Source: Monocercomonoides exilis
Lineage: Eukaryota > Preaxostyla > Oxymonadida > Polymastigidae
Assembly: GCA_001643675.2 (NCBI GenBank)
Contig: LSRY02000025.1
Span: forward strand, 932,001-996,000
DNA: 64,000 nt
Direction of reading: 5' to 3'
Made by a program: the position numbers and the translations under genes. Positions 51,501 through 60,719 of the stretch are shown here, one piece after another. The notes under the pieces are model-generated. The model saw nothing but the letters and a program-made list of their open reading frames with translations. It had not been told where the DNA came from and made no database searches. How positions within the stretch are numbered: position 1 is the first letter of the stretch; every line of letters begins with the position of its first letter.

Positions 51501-53355
51501 TTGTCATCGATGTTCCAGATCCGCTTCCAATAACATTTGAAGATCCAATATCAATTTGGCCTGAAGGAAATAATCCTTCTTTTATCTCAAAACTCATCGA
51601 TTCTAATTTGGCTCTTTCTGTTCCTTTTTTCATTGTCAGACAATTGAATTCGTCAAAGTCACTTCGCCCACAATTATCCCAATCGTAACCATTTGCTGCA
51701 ATTATAATCTTATTGTTATTGTTTGGTGGATCAATAACATAATGCAAGGTCTCTTCGGCAGATGCCCAGGCGAATTTAGTTCTTGGTTGAGCACTTATTG
51801 AAAGGACATTTGTAGTCACCAAATTCAATTTCCCTTTCCAACTAATATCTGCTTGAATGTCATTTCCGTCACCAGCTGTGTTATTCACAAAAATGCAATC
51901 AGTTAATGTTGCAATAATATTAAAAACTTGACTATGGTCAAACTTAATTGCTCCTCCATACGTTTCTGCTCTGTTTGAATGAAACACACACGATGCTATT
52001 GAAAAATCATGCTCCATTGTTAGACAATTTATTGCACCAGCAAATCTTTTCAAAACTTTGTTTAAAAAGAAATTGCACTCTTTGAGAACGCATGATGATT
52101 GCTTGTAAATTTCAACAGCTCCTACACAATCTTCTGAAGAACACTGTGAAAAATTACAAAAAGATAGTTCTAGCGGTCCAACGCCTCTTATGTCAAATGC
52201 ACCAGATGCATATTTAACGGAACATTTTCGAAAAACGCAGCTCATGCATGTCCACTTTCCAGATCCTTCATTTCTGATTGCAGCTGCTCTGGAATCAGAG
52301 TGTGAAAGAGAACAATTTTCAAATAAACACCTTTCAGTCGCGAGGGATGCATCTCCAGTTAGATAAATTGCTCCCCCGTTCAGTATTTCTGCGCTTTGAA
52401 ACGAAAAAGTTGTGTCAGTGAATTTCTTTGATCCTGTACTGAATTCAGTTCTTGTTGTAACTGCCTCACAGCTCAAAAATGACGAATTGCAACAGATAAA
52501 TGCACTTGTGGCTCCGTCAACAATACACCCCAAATATGGATTCTGAACAGAAATACAATTCACAGAATCCAATTCACAACTCTTATCTGGATTCAAATAA
52601 GAAAAAGATGGGCAAGATTTCACATTGACTTTTTTCTGAGAAACATTTAAAAAGGAGCATTCGCTGATTGTGACGGAAGACAAGGGTAACAGTTGAACAA
52701 ATGGTGTTGGTCCTTGAACAAAAGATGAGAATTCTGAATTGTGAACTTCTGCATCAACTTCATCAATCCGGTCTATGCTTTTGGATGGACCTTTAACAAG
52801 GCTTGTCATTGTCTTCACATTCTTTGAAAAGTGAAGCGAAATATTCCAAAACGAAATCGAACCGCATTCCCACCAAAACAAACCATCCTTTTCGTTTCCT
52901 GTAAACTTCAGCAAGCATGAACATATTTGAAGCGAAGAGTTGGACTTTAAAGAAATCAAATAGCTGCCCTCTTTCTGCTGAAGAACAAGTTGTCGAATGC
53001 AAATTGAAGTATTACAAGTGTTAATTTCAGATTGAATCTTCGTAAAAAATTCATTTTTCATCTCGTAATTAAGAAAAATGGAAAATGAATGCTTTTGAGG
53101 AGAAAAATTCATATTATCTATGCGTCTCTGCAAAACATCAAAAGAAAGGATTTTGTTTGACGAATGATGGAAAATCTTCTCATCTGAATAAAAATCAAAA
53201 TTGTTTCCTTCTGACATAAATTCGGATATTGCAGAGAGAAATAACAAAAAAACTCCATATAGAATCATTTGAAAATAGTCAATGGAAAACAAAAAAAGGG
53301 AAAGCCCAAAAGTTAAAAAAATGATAATTTGTTTAACCATCTCAATAATGAACAT
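45598..53355 (-). CDS. Giant transmembrane beta-helix receptor with degenerate kinase domain
   Basis: Single 7.76-kb exon, 2,585 aa from the ATG at 53355 (another ATG at 53340; frame open slightly upstream only by TTG). A hydrophobic N-terminus acts as signal or anchor. The ectodomain (to about 2125) is built of short Cys/Ser/Phe strands such as GGAIYLTG and GGAVGISIQEKG, typical of right-handed parallel beta-helix (pectin-lyase-like) repeats, with many glycosylation sites. Four large modules each begin with a CG....PC motif, e.g. GCGDDAFPCNSF, ACGKPNFPCSSL and CGNSTTPCKSL, 315-385 residues apart. One membrane helix (about 2130-2152) leads to a cytoplasmic region with kinase-like subdomains VIII-XI: LRWKAPELL, SFSIGMMLWE and GARPSLVQL. 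The HRD and DFG Asp residues and the VAIK Lys are not visible, so it is a predicted pseudokinase. Its role is probably surface sensing or adhesion. Confidence 0.85.
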   Translation of the reverse strand: MFIIEMVKQIIIFLTFGLSLFLFSIDYFQMILYGVFLLFLSAISEFMSEGNNFDFYSDEKIFHHSSNKILSFDVLQRRIDNMNFSPQKHSFSIFLNYEMKNEFFTKIQSEINTCNTSICIRQLVLQQKEGSYLISLKSNSSLQICSCLLKFTGNEKDGLFWWECGSISFWNISLHFSKNVKTMTSLVKGPSKSIDRIDEVDAEVHNSEFSSFVQGPTPFVQLLPLSSVTISECSFLNVSQKKVNVKSCPSFSYLNPDKSCELDSVNCISVQNPYLGCIVDGATSAFICCNSSFLSCEAVTTRTEFSTGSKKFTDTTFSFQSAEILNGGAIYLTGDASLATERCLFENCSLSHSDSRAAAIRNEGSGKWTCMSCVFRKCSVKYASGAFDIRGVGPLELSFCNFSQCSSEDCVGAVEIYKQSSCVLKECNFFLNKVLKRFAGAINCLTMEHDFSIASCVFHSNRAETYGGAIKFDHSQVFNIIATLTDCIFVNNTAGDGNDIQADISWKGKLNLVTTNVLSISAQPRTKFAWASAEETLHYVIDPPNNNNKIIIAANGYDWDNCGRSDFDEFNCLTMKKGTERAKLESMSFEIKEGLFPSGQIDIGSSNVIGSGSGTSMTSIKSEMKSGEEALFRISSGRLQASEMKFIHDGSNECCRSSSLFLMSESSGILVLSSCQITCETSSAEQFFSKPFISSEKGKVTLDLCHIEGCQSLNAFITKQCGNLVVNDTCISTMTRQSGNGGAMEVILVDDIEFIVKNVSLKQCKVRTTNENGGGIYLVLCKNSTSNFQLDSVNVSGNDAKWGKDMFIQCVDLNGSVTTSRIVNIKNDDGDKLDFFGIDSTVFLDAPVNLSYFFLRRQSLEIEISQSGKDYSGCGDDAFPCNSFWRGYKNLAIDSTNEKKELRIDGSTIVQDQFILSCLMIRSKQDEETAKLEFQSIVETGSSDVMLLNENNLEFNRICFNIPSIFSVSISSLISSADKENSNLVLKNCSFENNTKDDITFSLLLVLGGSLKVEKCTVSQMAFGSSPAIISDKALADLGMFSFSSVKLTSCTLISIVSEGTNNNHASENEEAQSLTLSSCSFEGITSSSSNMACILSSTIDTPVLINQCSFMTISSKDSNDGGAVGISIQEKGALTENKTETSRCECESDASGRGGFLFLNCVDNANMIKFEDLHFINNMAAIGKDMFIVCSDLTDLVNSTSFSFAMDIEHSERMNSLMGFDRTHFSNTEDLFIFVTGYFNETIHVDGERGINSIACGKPNFPCSSLNFGLNRTQGEGSKNILISGGSSLLEEVSMDNVTVKSEQENSSSRVVVNETLANSVGVAIYASLVSFSSINFSLPPIFTNLQKALMETMDSESCLSISECSFNLQSEELLSFILLSVKNGDLNLYSCSFENLQISKPFIEFHQSSDSAGGTLTIEHCLFGSVTQSVNSACILITTMVNDANTMLSNSSLIVCAADTSDYGGALHVKMEEGGRFEINDTKISSCSAIAGKGGGVFLNCLSKENKMISFHFKNITLSNNKALMGRDVFVKCFSISKQISEEQFDLDFREPPYDRFNAIWGVDETLPIEDVDLIPLIVVYRSELIFVCGVNDEGNDVKPCGNSTTPCKSLSYGLTHIVSSIYSQLLIDRECDILQTCTANSVTIKSLNPSTHAVVHLRTEISESQRSVCILESVGTVKFEYVSFLFQYGFVATCKSIFIQMNGSLVVVSCLFSSADQRICINQSLFTIASGSFDMSRTSVKHMITSRPLFEPRSSCIAQLQSVGFDELTLGSSLIDACEGSNLIIKEINTSDITVKNSSLISIKEQSISKMNEENLESSIMIIHSNVSGIKRMTSGACLLSSSSPIPTLCRISNCSFANQTSSSTNTQIIDMSNNVSIESSFFEGYQNDANISNNPAFEDACHWNGSLIYLFNSTSHLKDTIITNCAEGGITIDRGNVDITMGMFVNNTPSLPQYPSARRNVVCTSSAVVDVVSLKGGDGWKDNSSLWILNEGCTLKGLASDRPSALFVPELREVQMEVKGTQAELRFVGELLLPCNLSCQLVRSLRSEQHIERHEFGDDGFVDEHEAWCAILSSEIEPEAEAEEESEEVSVCLLFGNADSPSSTQSFILKNRSEPEQKGDERIVEGGNEKKLWWILVVIVMAIVLFVVLMIAVISTVRWRKVKNEAEDLREIVNDNIRKDPKAFEMVTMEMSPEEQWRRAERDAEKKNEEGIKKRVYEKSLGHSESSEHLLSESGSTEYILGRDSDKIPEWALEKDEEEETRKRSPSPSISSTSTTDSDSTFVRGEDLCPTTSSMSNLVDAMACSSPHEKLIVDLRDSLFMLLHGRNEKKEMAIGSLQQREQTAAQILFWVANGALHSFEEMENPLQSLSNLSPHIVLFSEHMVICIVMHSDLLSDDDSDSSSVSSSTVVTSASDDNESDSLPSSAFEDEDDFRKECLRWKAPELLINKKMGATKESVSFSIGMMLWECLTLQIPFGEYEAEVAGQKIANGERPALEAVQCSSFFVLVKSCVSQSPGARPSLVQLKREFIGRFPPGAAVLTLTDAADLEDSTGGHRQGTTSLAFSASSTANEAQPTVNTKN

Positions 53356-53688
53356 ATCGTTCAATCAAAACAAGTTCACAAACCTTGCAAAAAATTGATA
53401 AATGCAATTATGAAAACCCCAAATAGATTGCTTATGCATATTCATCAAGCAGCTTAAATAAATCGGCTGAACAATTCATTAATGAATTTTTTATGATTTG
53501 TATTATTGTCGGAAAACCTCAAAAATTTTTTAAATATCAAAGAATAAAAATGATAAAGTTAAATGAAATGATAATAAATGAAATAAAAATCAATAAATAT
53601 TTCGCTGACATGTAAAAAAACTTTCATTCTATCTGGAGAATAATCCAAACTTCTTATCTGCTTCAATATGTACTGATTGAATCTCTTA
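53356..53688. other. Upstream region of the giant receptor, no gene seen
   Basis: AT-rich sequence between the receptor start and the first MITE-like element; it presumably includes the receptor promoter. Confidence 0.45.
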
Positions 53689-54327
53689 CACCAAAAATTA
53701 TTCAAGATCGAAAAACTTTAATTCAAAATCGAAAATGTTTAATTTAACATCGAAAAAGAAGATAATTTGTTCGAAATTTCAATTCAAGTCAAAACAAAGG
53801 GAAAAAATTTGATACAAATGCAAATCATAACAAATGTTTATTTATTGGTAATGTTTATCTTTCGTTTTAAACGACTGTTTTCTATTATAAAGACTGATAT
53901 CCATTGAACATTTTCTCATTTTGAAGATTGAAAATATTTTATTTTTTCAGCATCAATGCAACTGATGAAATCGAAAACATTTCGTTTCAAAAAAATGAGA
54001 TAAATTTCTGCCTTTTTGTGCACAAAACAAGATCATGAACTATCCTATCTCTTTTATTTATTTCTTTTATTCCTTATTATCTCCTGAACACATGTGAAGA
54101 GTTTAATAATAATTCAGTTTTATCCTATTTACACATTTTCACACAATCAAACGCAAAAAAACATCAAAAAATAATTTTCAAATTGAAATTGACAAATTTC
54201 TCAGATCAATAACTGAAAGAAAAGAAACAGACATGAGTTTGAATTTAGAAATTATTTTCAAATTTTTTGTTGATATAGAATTTTCGATGTTGAATTAAAT
54301 ATTTTCGATTTTGAATAATTTTTGGTG
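53689..54327. mobile_element. MITE-like element 1 with CACCAAAAATTATTCAA terminal inverted repeats
   Basis: 639 bp bounded by CACCAAAAATTATTCAA at the left and its reverse complement at the right, with TA on both sides (53687-53688 and 54328-54329), the target duplication expected of Tc1/mariner/pogo-type elements. Inside the ends are two or three 21-bp subterminal repeats of the type ATTCAAAATCGAAAATGTTTA. No coding frame is present, so it is non-autonomous. Confidence 0.8.
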
Positions 54328-55123
54328 TATGCAACGAAATTGTCAATTCATGTCTTCTCCGTTTCACTGCTTTTTTCAAACAGCTGAGGAATGATGATCG
54401 CTTTGTGCTAATGGAAAAATAATTATCAAAATTGCTTTCAGTGGAATTAATTCATCTTTGAAATCTTTGAACTTATTGTTGTTGAAGAATTCATTCTGTA
54501 TTTTAACGTTATTTTCTATTCTTCGTAATCTATTTACCAATTATTTTTTTAATTTGATTGAATCAGTGAAACGTGTTTGTGATCATTGAAAATCCAATCA
54601 GCTTCAAATGATCCATTTTATTGAACAAAGCCTATGCATTCCAATTAAGAAGGAGTTTCAATTTTGATTTCTTCCTTTTTCCTCTTCTTTTGAAAAAGAG
54701 GGAAAGAGTCTTTTCTGTTCTCTTATTCGAATTACATAATGAGTAGTATTTTTAACATTTCATCAGTTTTGCATTTTGACTTTCAATTTCTGAGGAACAT
54801 GAAAAAAGATAGAAAAGTAAAGAAAAGAAAGAAAAAGAAAACCAGTTCCCCAAAAGAATGAACATTTTTTAATCATTCCATTTTTATCAGGCTTTTCTCT
54901 ATTTCTCATTTTTTTTGTAACAAATAATTCCTCATATTTTTATTTCTTTCAAATTCTTCCTCAATCACAAATTTACCAAAAATTATTCGAACAATCAAAA
55001 TTTTCAAATTTCCTCCAACAACTCAAAAGACCAAAATCAATCGTTTTGCTCATGCATTCACTTTTGTTGACAAACTATTTTCGGTGTTTTCATCCACAAT
55101 TCATTTTCTTATCTCAACTTATA
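54328..55123. other. AT-rich DNA between the two MITE-like elements
   Basis: No gene seen. A partial match to the element terminus (ACCAAAAATTATTCGAA) occurs near 54975, suggesting older insertions. Confidence 0.4.
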
Positions 55124-55751
55124 CACCAAAAATTATTCAAAGTCGAAAAACTTTCAGTCAAAGTCGAAAGTTCGAAATTTTTCAAATTTTCAAAAAATTG
55201 ACAAAAATCAATAAAAGTCAAAAAGACATTTTTTTGCTGAAATATCAATGATATTTGTAATTATAATGATTTTTCATCATATTAACGATTATTTTTTTTG
55301 CTTTCTTTTGACCAATCACAAATTTTAAATTATGAGATAAATTCGGACATAATTTTATTTCATTTCAATTAAAAGCACTCTTCTTCACAAAAAATTTTCT
55401 ATAGAAAATTTTTATTTTTTTTCCTATTTTATGTGGAATGAAGATTACATTATTGACTCTCAAATTTAATGTTTTTTTCATCACAAACAACTCATTTCTT
55501 ATTGAAAGAAACAAATGCTTGAAGTTTTGTTACGAATTAATTTTTGTGTTTATTATTGGTAGTGAATGCATTGCAGTTTTCTGCAAATTTTGTTGATTTC
55601 AAACAAAAATATTCACAAAACCAAAAGAACTATATTTTTTTTCAATTGAATTTTCCCTTTGAAACGTTTATATTTTAGTTAAAATTTAGATTTTGGTTGA
55701 ATCATTTTCGACTTTGAATGAAAGTTTTCCGACTTTGAATTATTTTTGGTG
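55124..55751. mobile_element. MITE-like element 2, same terminal repeats as element 1
   Basis: 628 bp starting CACCAAAAATTATTCAAAG and ending in the reverse complement of CACCAAAAATAATTCAAAG, flanked by TA at 55122-55123 and 55752-55753. The subterminal 21-bp repeats carry GTCGAAAA where element 1 has ATCGAAAA. It is non-coding and belongs to the same family as 53689-54327. Confidence 0.8.
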
Positions 55752-56246
55752 TAAATGTTGCAGAAAATAAATCTTTTCCAAGATTTGTTTGATATGACTA
55801 ATGAAATGTTTCATAAATGAATAATTCGTCTGAAATGAATTTCAATTTGTTTTTTTCTGAAAATCATATGAATTCATTCAATCGCACGTTTTTTTATTTT
55901 TTATTTTTTATTTTTTTTAATTTTCATAAAAACAATAATCATAACAAAAAGCATTTTTTTTGACATGACGATCTTCCACAAATAAAATTTCTCTTTATAA
56001 TTTTCTTTTTCCTTTTTTTCCTTGTTTTTAAAACAATAACAGTTTAATGGAAAAATGTTAAAGATAAAAAAATCATTTTTATTTATTTCAAACATATTTA
56101 TAAAATCTTTTATATGCAAAGTTGTGCATAATATATTTTGATCCTGATTATACAAAGAACGAATTGAACGATGATCACAAAAATGACACAAATCGATCGA
56201 TATGTAACATATATTTTAATTTTGTTTATTGCTTTTTCAGAGGTGA
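55752..56246. other. AT-rich spacer upstream of the SPRY gene
   Basis: No gene seen. A CAG preceded by a pyrimidine run ends at 56240, just before the SPRY-gene ATG, so a 5' leader intron is possible. Confidence 0.4.
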
Positions 56247-57824
56247 ATGTCATCAGATAAATTGACTCCATTGCAGATATTGCATGGATTAGGAATTGAA
56301 AAACCTCCAGAGTCGACAATGCTTCAAAAACATATGATTTGCATTCTTCGTCGATCTGCAATCATTTTAACTTTTATTCACAAAAAAAGTGAAATAGAAG
56401 ATTTCGAAAAAATTTTATCAGAACGTTTGGAGATTAGTAAAATAGAAGCACATCAGGCTATTGAATCAATGATTAAGCGTGGAAGTCTGTCTTTTTTCTT
56501 TTTGATTGGTGAAAATGTTTCTGAATATTTGTTTTTTTTTACTTGTTAAACATCAGCCACTCAGCCGAAAAAATCGATAGTACCACTACCTGATTGTTTG
56601 AAGCAAAAAGTTTGTCCAAAAGATGTACACAACAAAGAAATTGAATTGAAATCCGTTCGAAAAGACATTTATGAAAAGGATGAAAAGTTTCATAAAAAAG
56701 AATCAAAGGAAAAATCAAAGGAAAAGAAAACGGAAACGAATTCTGACACAGAAACTTCCAGCGATGATTCAACAGACACTGATTCCGAGTCTTCTTCAAA
56801 TGATGAATCATCCGATTCTGATGACTCTTCTGATAGTAAATCAAGTTCTGAAGGAAAATCAGATTCAGAAGATGAAAGCGAATCTTCTTCTAGTTCATCG
56901 GAGTCAGTTAAGAAAGCAAAGAAAAAGAAACTTCGAGGAAGTGTGCAACTGAATGAGATTTTTTAAAAAACACATTTTTTTAAATTAATTATTTTTGTTT
57001 TTGTTTTTTGTTTTTGGAATCTGTTTATTGCTATTATTATTTAGAAGTAGAAACTGTTTGGGCCCCACCATGCTATTCTTATGCGACTGTTAACAAAACT
57101 GTTGCAACATGGCCAGATACACTTGGATGCATGGTACTGACAAAAAAAGTCATAAAGAAAGGAATCTGGCACATAGAGCTTGAAATGAAGAATGTTGTAT
57201 CTGATGGCTGGACTCCGACCGTTGGGATTTGTAGGTCTCCATGGCCTTTAGCAACAACTGGTGTGATTTACCTTCAGAAAATTTGATGACTGACTATTTA
57301 GAAATTATTGTTTTTTTTTTTTTTTATTTTTTCGTTTTCTGTGCAATTTTTCTTAATCGCAACGAAATATCTCGTTTTTTTTTAACTTAATATTTTTGCT
57401 CTCGCATATTTCATTCGCTCTATTTCTCATTTGTTCGTAAATAAAAAATATGTTTTCCTTTTTGCATATGCTCTCAAATGCCAAAGATGAATGCTTTGGA
57501 TACGATCCTGACTCCTGTTCTTATTTTTCAACAGGATATTTATATTTGCGAGGCGCAACAACTCCAGGAAACGTTAGCTGGTCTCAGTCTCAGCAGATTG
57601 GAATGGAAGTGGATATGAAGAAAGGGAAGAAAGGCACTCGAAGACTGATTTTCTTTGTTGATGGCAAGAGGCAGAAAGCATTCTTTACGAATATACCACA
57701 GTGCATACAGTTTGGAGTTGGAATAGGAGATACAGGCGCCACATGCAAAATTGTGATGATGAAGCAAATGAAGAAATCAATGTATAAGAAGTCTAAAGAC
57801 GATATTAATGTTCCTTATAGCTAA
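56247..57824 (+). CDS. SPRY-domain protein with acidic Ser-rich linker
   Basis: Exons 56247-56484, 56557-56940, 57045-57260 and 57487-57824 (all joins phase 1) give 391 aa. An N-terminal helical region (about 1-80) is followed by a Lys-rich then Ser/Asp/Glu-rich linker (about 110-200, e.g. SDSDDSSDSKSSSEGKSDS), a nuclear-type KKAKKKK cluster and a SPRY domain (about 210-380). SPRY landmarks: CMVLTKKVIKKGIWHIELEM, VGICR, DECFGYDPDS, IGMEVDM, LIFFVDGKRQKAFF and FGVGIGDTG. SPRY is a protein-interaction fold found in E3 ligases, Ash2-like and RNA-processing proteins. The Ser/acid linker and KKAKKKK stretch fit a nuclear protein, but the partner is unknown. The exon 1 donor (GTCTGT) and exon 2 donor (GTGTGC) are non-consensus and chosen for frame. 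Confidence 0.8.
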
Positions 57825-58931
57825 ATTCAATACTCAATAGCTAATGAGTTGTAGTAAAGAGGTTAATTTGAATATTTCTTCAACGTGAAAATGCTATTAA
57901 GTTTTGTGACAATTGTAACAATCTCTGTAATAATTTTTTAAACATGTTTTGTTGATTTCTTCTTGCTCATGTGGATGAATTGAGCAATGTTACTTGTGAG
58001 GCATTGAGTGAAGAGGGCGCCTGTTTAATGAAATCCAATTATCTTTTTGGATGCATCCATCCATTTCAAATTGGAGTTTATCATTGTGATTTTTTTTATA
58101 AAGCAGTTTTTTTTTTCTCAAATATGTTTTTGTTTCCTCTTTTAAATGCTGCAAGCAGCTTCATACATAACTCTCATGAACAAACAAAAGCCAATAAAAC
58201 AATCATTCAGCTCAGAGAGTGTTGAAAATGATTCTTTAATTAAAAATTACAAAAGAAGTCATCGTGCAAATGAACAAAGTAATGACCTCAAAAAGACAAG
58301 AGAAAGAGAGTTTGCTCTCTATCAAAAAAGTGAAAGGGGGAAAAAATGATGAGGAAACAGGTTATATCAACGAGCGAAAAAATAGAAAGAAAGAAATAAT
58401 AAGAAAAAAACAGAGAATTGGAAGAGTTAGGAAATGAGAAAATATATATATATATATGTTTCTACCAATTCAATCAAGATTTATCAAAGATAAAACGAGT
58501 TAAATGATTTATGTGACGTGAAAATAAAAAAAAAAAAATAGAAATTGAAAGAATACATAAGAAAATAACAATCTAAAAAATAGAAAATAAAAATTTCGCA
58601 CATGATACAATAAAAATAAGACCTTTCGCCTTCAAAGCAAAAACAACATAGAAGTCGCATTGCATAAAACAAGCTGGCTGAGAAAAGCAATCCGAGAGCC
58701 AACTGGATTATAAAATGTTCATTCTTCTTGTTAAATTTTTGCCTTTTAGGAGACAAAATCATGAAAAACTCTCTTTGAATGCATTGAATGAAATAAATCT
58801 TTCAATCTAACTTTATTGAAATCGACGTTCCCTTTCTATTCTTCGATTAGTTGAGCATCTTCTTTCTCTTCCTTCCTTTTTTTCCTCCATTCTCTTTGAA
58901 TCAGAGAATTGCGTTCAAAATATAGCACTGG
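57825..58931. other. Tail-to-tail spacer, nothing recognised
   Basis: About 1.1 kb of AT-rich DNA between convergent SPRY and PLB-like genes, with a short (TA)n run near 58441-58456. No frame with convincing coding character. Confidence 0.5.
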
Positions 58932-60719
58932 TTAATTGATAGAGGAATAATTCTTCCTTCTTCTGCGCATAACCATGCATATCACAAGGACCGAAACAAC
59001 AACAGCAGCAACGAATGTCACGGAGCAAACAACGCAAACAATCAAAACTGTGTAGTTCTTTTTTTCTTTCCCGGGTGCTTCTTTGTTAGCTGGAAATGAC
59101 ATGTGAATCCAGTCCCAGTTCATGGAAGTCGGAACGCCTTCGTGCAAAAATGGCACTTCTTTCTCCAAAGCTTCAATGTCAAGAGGTGGCAGTCCGTGGC
59201 TCCTTGTCGGTCCAGCCACACTCACAAACTGCAGTTCCTTTATCATCTCAGAAGTTGTTATCTTTGCATCAAGTGCCCCCATTGCTTCTTTTTTCAAATT
59301 TTTACCATCTCTCAGATCATAACGAGATGCAATTGAAGCGGCGGGATCAGCTCCAAATTTCGGATGCTTTGATTCTTCATCATTTTGATAATTGTTATAG
59401 CGCATCACTTCCTCCATCGATTTAGCATCGGTTACTGTGTTTTGAATCTTTGCAAACACATTGTAGCGGCTGCAATTGTGCCCCAACGAAAACCATGCAT
59501 CAGGGTTTTTTTCTACAAATTCTTTATATCCAAGTTTCTCAAAGACTTTGTCTGTAAATGGAACATTAAACATGGGGAAATAGCCTTTTTCATTTACAAT
59601 ATCAGTGATGTCCATCTGTTCAAAAGACAAAGGATATAGTTCAACCAGCATGACCGTTTTCGGTTGTAATTTGTCTTTATTTGGTTCAAATAAGTTGTAG
59701 TCTACAATGGCATACTGATCGTTGTATGTTCCTGTTGGATATTTTGTAACAGTGTTGATCCAATCCGTTCCATTGGTCGACATTATGTTTGCAATCATCA
59801 CCCTCATCCACGATGGTAAGCCTTGATCTGTTATGTCGTCAAGAGCTTTATCATCAACAGCAGAAATAGTTGTTTCAGTTATGCCAAGGCCTTGACTCGT
59901 CACATAAAAATCATCCATAGAAACTAGAACACCAGGATAACTCGAAAATGAAACATTTACCAATTTCTGATCCGGCGTTACAAAGTGATATGTTTTTCGT
60001 ACTCGGAGAAGTGCTCCATAAGTATACCAAGTGTTGTGTCCAAGAAACAATTCATCACGCTTTTCGGTTAATTTAATTAAAGCGGAGCAACGGCCTTGTC
60101 GAAGAATTCGATCGGCTTTCTCATCGGGCGTTTCTCCTTCATGTTTGATATATTTTTGTATAACATCAATTAGATCACCTGTACACATAAGAAACCAAAG
60201 ATCTGATTGTGTTCGTGATTCTTCATCATCCTTGTTGTAATTCCATCCATCAAGCAAGCCTAGGAATTGGCAGAAAAGCATTTCTACATGCTGAACATAA
60301 GGATCATTCGCCAATTCTTCGTTTTGAATAAGATCCTTAATATAATTGAGATTTCCTGCAATCCAATCATAAACTTCATCAGGTATATTTTGCTCAGGAC
60401 TTTGTTTCTTCAGAAAATCCATAACATTATTATAATAAGCATCAATTCGGGACTGCATAATATATCCTTCCAGTTTCCCTGCCATTTTCATAACTTTTTG
60501 CGCATAAGAAGTTTGATTAATATAAATTTCGAGTTTGTCCCATCCTTCTGTTTCCAAAGAGGCTACGTATTTACAGGTAACTTGGGAAAATGGACGAACT
60601 CCCTCATAGATTTGATAAGCTTGGTTTTCATCCATTTCATCAATCACTCGCCCAGAAAACCATTTTGTCTCTGGTTCGGCCATAAGGTTCAAAGTTAAAG
60701 CAAGCAAAATTTTGAACAT
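58932..60719 (-). CDS. Phospholipase B-like (laminin A family) protein with C-terminal membrane anchor
   Basis: Single exon, 595 aa. A short hydrophobic N-terminus is a probable signal peptide. The family core is clear: GRCSALIKL with Cys211 as the likely N-terminal nucleophile exposed by autocleavage, then LFLGHNTWYTYGALLRVRK, ITETTIS, MIANIMSTNG, YNDQYAIVDY, LVELYPLSF, GYFPMFNVPF, SRYDLRD and a late HGLPP segment. PLBD enzymes are lysosomal or secreted Ntn-hydrolases that act on phospholipid or other amide/ester bonds. Unusually, a membrane segment (about 555-580, VLIVCVVCSVTFVAAVVVSV) and a basic MRRRRKN tail follow the enzyme domain, so the enzyme face would be lumenal or extracellular. 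The natural substrate is unknown. Confidence 0.92.
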   Translation of the reverse strand: MFKILLALTLNLMAEPETKWFSGRVIDEMDENQAYQIYEGVRPFSQVTCKYVASLETEGWDKLEIYINQTSYAQKVMKMAGKLEGYIMQSRIDAYYNNVMDFLKKQSPEQNIPDEVYDWIAGNLNYIKDLIQNEELANDPYVQHVEMLFCQFLGLLDGWNYNKDDEESRTQSDLWFLMCTGDLIDVIQKYIKHEGETPDEKADRILRQGRCSALIKLTEKRDELFLGHNTWYTYGALLRVRKTYHFVTPDQKLVNVSFSSYPGVLVSMDDFYVTSQGLGITETTISAVDDKALDDITDQGLPSWMRVMIANIMSTNGTDWINTVTKYPTGTYNDQYAIVDYNLFEPNKDKLQPKTVMLVELYPLSFEQMDITDIVNEKGYFPMFNVPFTDKVFEKLGYKEFVEKNPDAWFSLGHNCSRYNVFAKIQNTVTDAKSMEEVMRYNNYQNDEESKHPKFGADPAASIASRYDLRDGKNLKKEAMGALDAKITTSEMIKELQFVSVAGPTRSHGLPPLDIEALEKEVPFLHEGVPTSMNWDWIHMSFPANKEAPGKEKKNYTVLIVCVVCSVTFVAAVVVSVLVICMVMRRRRKNYSSIN

